A stretch of 9,780 nucleotides of DNA from an uncultured Clostridia bacterium. GTDB lineage: Bacteria; Bacillota_A; Clostridia; TANB77; CAG-508. The stretch spans positions 1-9,780 of the forward strand of contig CALXZR010000129.1 in the NCBI GenBank assembly GCA_944393295.1, in the 5' to 3' direction. The first letter of the stretch is position 1, and each line of letters begins with the position of its first letter. A program made the translations under genes and the position numbers. The notes under the pieces are model-generated. The model did no database searches. It had not been told where the DNA came from and worked only from the letters and a program-made list of their open reading frames with translations. Shown here in pieces: positions 6,476 to 9,780 of this stretch.

Positions 6476-7195
6476 ATGGAAATAGAAGAATTTGAAAAGT
6501 TTTTTATAAAAGAATGTGAAGAAAATAATATAAATTTTCAAAATATAGAAATATCCAAATTATACATATATATGAATGAAGTTTTAAGTTGGAATGAAAA
6601 AGTTAATTTAACAGCAATAAAAGAAAAAAAAGAGTTTATTGTTAAACATTTTATTGATTCTCTAACGATTATAAATTATATAGAAAATGGAGAAAGTGTA
6701 ATAGATATAGGGACAGGAGCAGGTTTTCCAGGAATACCAATTAAGCTTGCAAGAGAAGATAGTAAAGTTATTTTAGTAGATTCAGTAAATAAAAAATTAA
6801 ATATAATAAGAGATATAATACCAAAATTAAATATAGACCAAATAGAATGTATTCATAGTAGAGCAGAAGATTTGGCACAAAACAAAATGTATAGAGAAGC
6901 CTTTGATAGTGTTGTATCAAGAGCAGTATCTAATTTAACTACTTTGGTGGAATATATGTTACCTTTTGCTAAAATTGGTGGAAAGATAATTTGTATGAAA
7001 GGTCCAAACTATGAAGAAGAATTGAAAGAAAGTATGAAAGCTATAAAAGTTTTAGGTGGAGCTTTGGAAAAAATAGAAAGTAGAAATGTAGATAATGAGT
7101 TAGAAAGAAACTTAATAATAATAAAAAAGGAAAAGCCTACACCAAAGCAATACCCAAGAGGACAGGGAAAACCTTTGAAAAATCCATTAAAATAA
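6476..7195 (+). CDS. rsmG: 16S rRNA (guanine-527-N7)-methyltransferase RsmG (GidB)
   Basis: RsmG is an S-adenosylmethionine-dependent methyltransferase that makes m7G527 in the 530 loop of 16S rRNA; loss in other bacteria gives low-level streptomycin resistance. The 239 residues match the family length. The SAM-binding motif I is VIDIGTGAGFPGIPIKLA with Asp77 and the glycine loop at 79-86. Upstream are MNEVLSWNEKVNLTAI and VKHFIDSL, both typical of RsmG. SRAVSNL and CMKGPNYEEEL follow, and the tail is QYPRGQGKPLKNPL. It begins 3 nt after the mnmG stop with AAAAGGAA (6462-6469) inside the end of mnmG, so the two are co-transcribed. A terminator follows directly. No noc gene follows, unlike Bacillus subtilis. 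Confidence 0.97.
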   Translation: MEIEEFEKFFIKECEENNINFQNIEISKLYIYMNEVLSWNEKVNLTAIKEKKEFIVKHFIDSLTIINYIENGESVIDIGTGAGFPGIPIKLAREDSKVILVDSVNKKLNIIRDIIPKLNIDQIECIHSRAEDLAQNKMYREAFDSVVSRAVSNLTTLVEYMLPFAKIGGKIICMKGPNYEEELKESMKAIKVLGGALEKIESRNVDNELERNLIIIKKEKPTPKQYPRGQGKPLKNPLK

Positions 7196-7198
7196 GAT

Positions 7199-7229
7199 AA
7201 AAAAGTACCAAAAAAAAGGTACTTTTTTT
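7199..7229 (+). terminator. Rho-independent terminator after rsmG
   Basis: AAAAAAGTACC (7199-7209) and GGTACTTTTTT (7218-7228) form a perfect 11-bp stem with a poly-A loop, followed by a T-rich tail. The G/C core is only five pairs. It ends the mnmG-rsmG unit just before the parA promoter. Confidence 0.8.
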
Positions 7230-7240
7230 ATATTTTTTTA

Positions 7241-7269
7241 TTGACATATTAGATAAATTTTTATATGAT
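7241..7269 (+). promoter_or_regulatory. Sigma-A promoter of parA-parB
   Basis: Perfect TTGACA (7241-7246) is followed after 17 bp by TATGAT (7264-7269, 5 of 6). Transcription would start near 7276, about 20 nt before the TTG start of parA. Confidence 0.8.
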
Positions 7270-7280
7270 TATAAAGTAAA

Positions 7281-7289
7281 AAAGGAGGG
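7281..7289 (+). promoter_or_regulatory. Ribosome binding site that fixes the TTG start of parA
   Basis: AAAGGAGGG lies 7 nt before the TTG at 7297. No ATG in this frame precedes the conserved IIAVANQKGGVGKT segment, so this site and the protein alignment together fix the start. Confidence 0.8.
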
Positions 7290-7296
7290 AGTTACT

Positions 7297-8085
7297 TTGA
7301 GTAAAATAATAGCAGTAGCAAATCAAAAAGGTGGAGTTGGAAAGACTACAACTGCAGTTAATTTAAGCACTATCTTAGCAAAAAAAGGAAAGAAAGTAAT
7401 TTTAATAGATGGAGATCCGCAAGGTAATGCAACAAGTGGTCTTGGTATTGATAAAGAAGTTGAAAATTCTTTGTATGATGTATTAATAGGAGAAGTTGAC
7501 ATAAAATCAACACTACAAGATACTTGTGTAAAAACTTTAAAAGTATGTCCTTCTAATATGAATTTAGCTGGAGCTGAGGTAGAACTTGTAAATCTTATGT
7601 CAAGAGAGCAAAGATTAAAAGAAAAGTTAGATGAAATAAGAGATGAATATGATTTTATTATTATAGATTGTCCTCCTTCATTGGGACTAATAACTTTAAA
7701 TGCTTTTACAGCAGCTGATTCTGTTTTGATACCAGTACAATGTGAATATTATGCTCTAGAAGGACTAGGACAACTAATAAATACCATTAACTTAGTAAAG
7801 AAACATTTAAATAAACAATTAGAAATAGAAGGTGCTGTTCTTACAATGTACGATATGAGAACAAATCTTTCAAACCAAGTAGTTAAAGAAGTAAAGAGAT
7901 ATTTTGATGATAAAGTATATAAAACAGTAATTCCTAGAAATATAAAACTTAGTGAAGCACCAAGTTTTGGAATGCCTATTACTTTATATGATGCTAAATC
8001 TAAAGGAGCTCGTTGTTATGAAAAGTTAGCCAGAGAAGTTTTAAAAGCAAATGAGCCTCAAAAATTAGAAAAGGAGATGGTATAA
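7297..8085 (+). CDS. parA: Chromosome partitioning ATPase ParA (Soj)
   Basis: ParA is a Walker-type ATPase that binds DNA as an ATP dimer and works with ParB-parS complexes in segregating the origin region. In B. subtilis Soj also controls DnaA. The 262 residues are close to the chromosomal Soj length. The deviant Walker A box KGGVGKTT spans residues 11-18, DGDPQGNATSGLG starts at 38 with Asp40, and Walker B IIIDCPPSLGL has Asp124. PRNIKLSEAPSFGMPI near the C-terminus is typical of chromosomal Soj. There is no N-terminal DNA-binding extension of the kind found in plasmid type Ia ParA. Translation starts at TTG behind a strong ribosome binding site. parB starts 2 nt after its stop codon begins its last base pair, giving a 1-nt gap, and shares the promoter. 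Confidence 0.97.
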   Translation: MSKIIAVANQKGGVGKTTTAVNLSTILAKKGKKVILIDGDPQGNATSGLGIDKEVENSLYDVLIGEVDIKSTLQDTCVKTLKVCPSNMNLAGAEVELVNLMSREQRLKEKLDEIRDEYDFIIIDCPPSLGLITLNAFTAADSVLIPVQCEYYALEGLGQLINTINLVKKHLNKQLEIEGAVLTMYDMRTNLSNQVVKEVKRYFDDKVYKTVIPRNIKLSEAPSFGMPITLYDAKSKGARCYEKLAREVLKANEPQKLEKEMV

Positions 8086-8086
8086 A

Positions 8087-8935
8087 ATGGCTAAAATGAC
8101 AGGGTTAGGAAAAGGACTAGATGCTTTATTTAGTAGTTCTACAATTTTAGAAGAAGAAACACCTCAAACAAATGAAATAGTAAAAAATATTAAAGTTATA
8201 GAAATTGAACCTAATAAAGAACAAGCTAGAAAAATTTTTGATGAAGAATCAATAGATGAATTAGCAAATTCTATAAAAGAATATGGTGTTATACAGCCAA
8301 TTATAGTAACCAAAAAAGGTAAATACTATGAAATTGTTGCAGGAGAAAGAAGATGGAGAGCTTCAAAAAGAGCAGGATTAACAGAAATACCAGCAATAAT
8401 AAGAGAAGATGATGAAAGAAGAAATAAAGAGATATCTTTAATTGAAAATATACAAAGAGAAGACTTAAATCCAATTGAAAAAGCAAGAGGAATAAAAGTC
8501 TTAATGGAAGAGTATGATTTAACTCAACAAAAGGTTGCCGATATATTAGGAAAAAGTAGAAGCAGTATAGCAAATACTGTTAGAATATTAAATTTAGATG
8601 AAAGAGTTATAGATTTAGCTTTGCAGGGTAAACTAACAGAAGGACATTGCAAAGCTCTAATGGCTATTACTGATGGTGATAAGCAATATGATATGGCTTT
8701 ATATATGATTGAATCTGGAGATACAGTAAGAGAAGCTGAAAAAAAGATGCAAGTTCGTAAAAAATTAAAGAAAAAAGATCAAAAGTATGAAGCTATATAT
8801 AGAGATATTGAAGATACTTTTCAAGGCTTTTTTGGCACAAAAGTTAAATTAGATGCAGGAGCTAAAAAAGGAAAAATAATAATCCAATACAATTCTAATG
8901 AAGATTTAGAGAGAATTTTGGATTTGTTGAAATAG
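8087..8935 (+). CDS. parB: Chromosome partitioning protein ParB (Spo0J)
   Basis: ParB is a CTP-dependent DNA clamp that loads at parS sites, spreads, and recruits SMC and ParA. The 282 residues equal the B. subtilis Spo0J length. The N-terminal ParA-contacting segment GLGKGLDALF spans 6-15. The ParB/Srx nucleotide-binding fold follows with GERRWRA at 86-92 and ENIQREDLNPIEKARG near 123-138. The helix-turn-helix spans about 146-167 (TQQKVADILGKSRSSIANTV). A C-terminal dimerisation domain covers about 235-282. AAGGAGA (8071-8077) in the end of parA precedes the ATG by 9 nt. The placement with parA, and the absence of a second ParB-like gene in the cluster, fits Spo0J rather than Noc. No clear parS site is visible in this window. 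Confidence 0.97.
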   Translation: MAKMTGLGKGLDALFSSSTILEEETPQTNEIVKNIKVIEIEPNKEQARKIFDEESIDELANSIKEYGVIQPIIVTKKGKYYEIVAGERRWRASKRAGLTEIPAIIREDDERRNKEISLIENIQREDLNPIEKARGIKVLMEEYDLTQQKVADILGKSRSSIANTVRILNLDERVIDLALQGKLTEGHCKALMAITDGDKQYDMALYMIESGDTVREAEKKMQVRKKLKKKDQKYEAIYRDIEDTFQGFFGTKVKLDAGAKKGKIIIQYNSNEDLERILDLLK

Positions 8936-8943
8936 GTGGTAAA

Positions 8944-9468
8944 ATGAATATTTTGATAGAATTGTTAGAAAACAATCAATTTTTAAGTGGTTTAATTATA
9001 ACTAATATAATTCTAATATTATTAGTTATAGGCTTGTTTATATATGTTATTTATTTAAGTAAAAAGTATTTAAGCTTTATGAACAAGTTGGGAAATGGTA
9101 ATAATTTGGACGAAATGCTAAAAAAATATTTAGAAGATGTAAAAAATATAAAGCAAGATAATAGTGAAATAAAAGCTTATTATACTAAATTAGATAATGA
9201 CATTAATGCAAGTATACAAAAAATAGGGTTAGTTCGATATAATGCATTTAAAGATGTTGGAAGTGATTTAAGTTTTGCTGTAGCTTTGTTAGATAGAGAA
9301 AATAATGGAATTGTATTTAATGGCATTTACGGTTCGGAATCATCTAATATTTATGCAAAACCAATAAAAAATGGAGAATCAAGTTATCAATTATCAGATG
9401 AAGAAAAATATGCTATCGATATAGCTGAACAAAATAAAAATTTTGTAGCAAAAAGAAGACAAAATTAA
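8944..9468 (+). CDS. DUF4446 family single-pass membrane protein
   Basis: I recognise this as DUF4446, a family without assigned function often found downstream of parAB in Clostridia. The 174 residues begin with a short segment and one strongly hydrophobic helix at about 14-38, followed by KK, suggesting an N-out, C-in anchor with a cytoplasmic body. Residues 55-92 are charged and likely helical or coiled coil. The conserved core is IGLVRYNAFKDVGSDLSFA at 94-112, then ALLDRENNGIVFNGIYG, and the C-terminal IYAKPIKNG and YQLSDEEKYAI segments. It begins 8 nt after the parB stop with GGTGG (8935-8939) as ribosome binding site, so it is part of the parAB unit. A link to segregation is inferred from position only. 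Confidence 0.88.
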   Translation: MNILIELLENNQFLSGLIITNIILILLVIGLFIYVIYLSKKYLSFMNKLGNGNNLDEMLKKYLEDVKNIKQDNSEIKAYYTKLDNDINASIQKIGLVRYNAFKDVGSDLSFAVALLDRENNGIVFNGIYGSESSNIYAKPIKNGESSYQLSDEEKYAIDIAEQNKNFVAKRRQN

Positions 9469-9472
9469 ATTT

Positions 9473-9533
9473 AAAGATTACCTTTTAAAATGAAAAATAA
9501 GACATTTTTATTTAATAAAGGTAATCTTTTATT
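9473..9533 (+). terminator. Rho-independent terminator after the parAB-DUF4446 unit
   Basis: The arms AAAGATTACCTTT (9473-9485) and AAAGGTAATCTTT (9517-9529) form a perfect 13-bp stem. The interior can pair further (AAATAA with TTATTT), and a T-rich TTTTATT tail follows. It starts four bases after the stop codon. Confidence 0.8.
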
Positions 9534-9597
9534 ATAAAACATAATAATTGATAAAATGGGCAAAATAAAAATAAATAAAAAAATAATAAAATAAATG

Positions 9598-9627
9598 TTG
9601 ACAATGTATAGTAAAATATGCTAATAT
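9598..9627 (+). promoter_or_regulatory. Promoter of the tRNA-Ser gene
   Basis: TTGACA (9598-9603) is followed after 18 bp by TAATAT (9622-9627), with a TG one base upstream of it (TGCTAATAT) acting as an extended -10. The start point would be near 9634, leaving a leader of roughly 24 nt for RNase P to remove. Confidence 0.65.
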
Positions 9628-9657
9628 ATAGATGTTGCTAATGAAGTAGCTAAAATT

Positions 9658-9749
<92 letters not shown>

Positions 9750-9780
9750 TATGCTAGATAGAAATATCTAGCATTATATT
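9750..9780 (+). terminator. Terminator hairpin after tRNA-Ser (tail cut by window end)
   Basis: ATGCTAGATA (9751-9760) and TATCTAGCAT (9765-9774) form a perfect 10-bp stem with a GAAA tetraloop, starting two bases after the encoded CCA. Only TATATT follows before the window ends, so the T tract cannot be confirmed. Confidence 0.65.

Noticed and set aside
8301..8573. Minus-strand 90-codon frame opposite parB
   Set aside because: It is antisense to the conserved GERRWRA to helix-turn-helix part of parB and is Leu/Phe-rich low-complexity sequence.

Overview
The window is a housekeeping block from an AT-rich, low-GC Firmicute, most likely a Clostridia member. The gene order rpmH-rnpA-yidD-yidC-jag-mnmE-mnmG-rsmG-parA-parB is the conserved cluster that in Firmicutes normally sits beside the replication origin. 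The clostridial placement rests on the DUF4446 gene after parB, a YidC with Lys at the usual groove Arg and no lipobox, and very AT-rich DNA. Every gene I can support is on the + strand. All stop codons are TAA or TAG, and two genes start with TTG (rpmH, parA).

Layout. Positions 1-224 hold the rpmH promoter and possibly the first codons of a divergent gene leaving the window on the left. Positions 225-2504 are rpmH (L34), a terminator-like hairpin, then the tight run rnpA-yidD-yidC-jag closed by a strong terminator. Positions 2505-4077 hold one or two promoters and mnmE. Positions 4078-4582 are a 505-bp gene-free gap with a 128-bp stretch of pure A/T, two related hairpins and the mnmG promoter. 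Positions 4583-7229 are mnmG-rsmG with a terminator. Positions 7241-9533 are a promoter, parA-parB and a DUF4446 membrane protein gene, then a terminator. Positions 9598-9780 are a promoter, tRNA-Ser(UGA) with encoded CCA, and its terminator hairpin at the window edge.

Functionally the block joins translation and RNA maturation (L34, RNase P protein, MnmE/MnmG wobble-uridine modification, RsmG 16S methylation, tRNA-Ser), membrane protein insertion (YidD, YidC, with the RNA-binding Jag) and chromosome segregation (ParA/ParB). MnmE and MnmG are partners in one reaction but are transcribed here from separate promoters across the unusually long gap.

I found no phage, insertion sequence, CRISPR array, defence or secondary-metabolite system. 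The genes look ordinary and intact. The points worth a second look are non-coding (the A/T-only tract and hairpin cluster before mnmG, and the rpmH/rnpA attenuator-like hairpin) plus the uncharacterised DUF4446 gene coupled to parAB.
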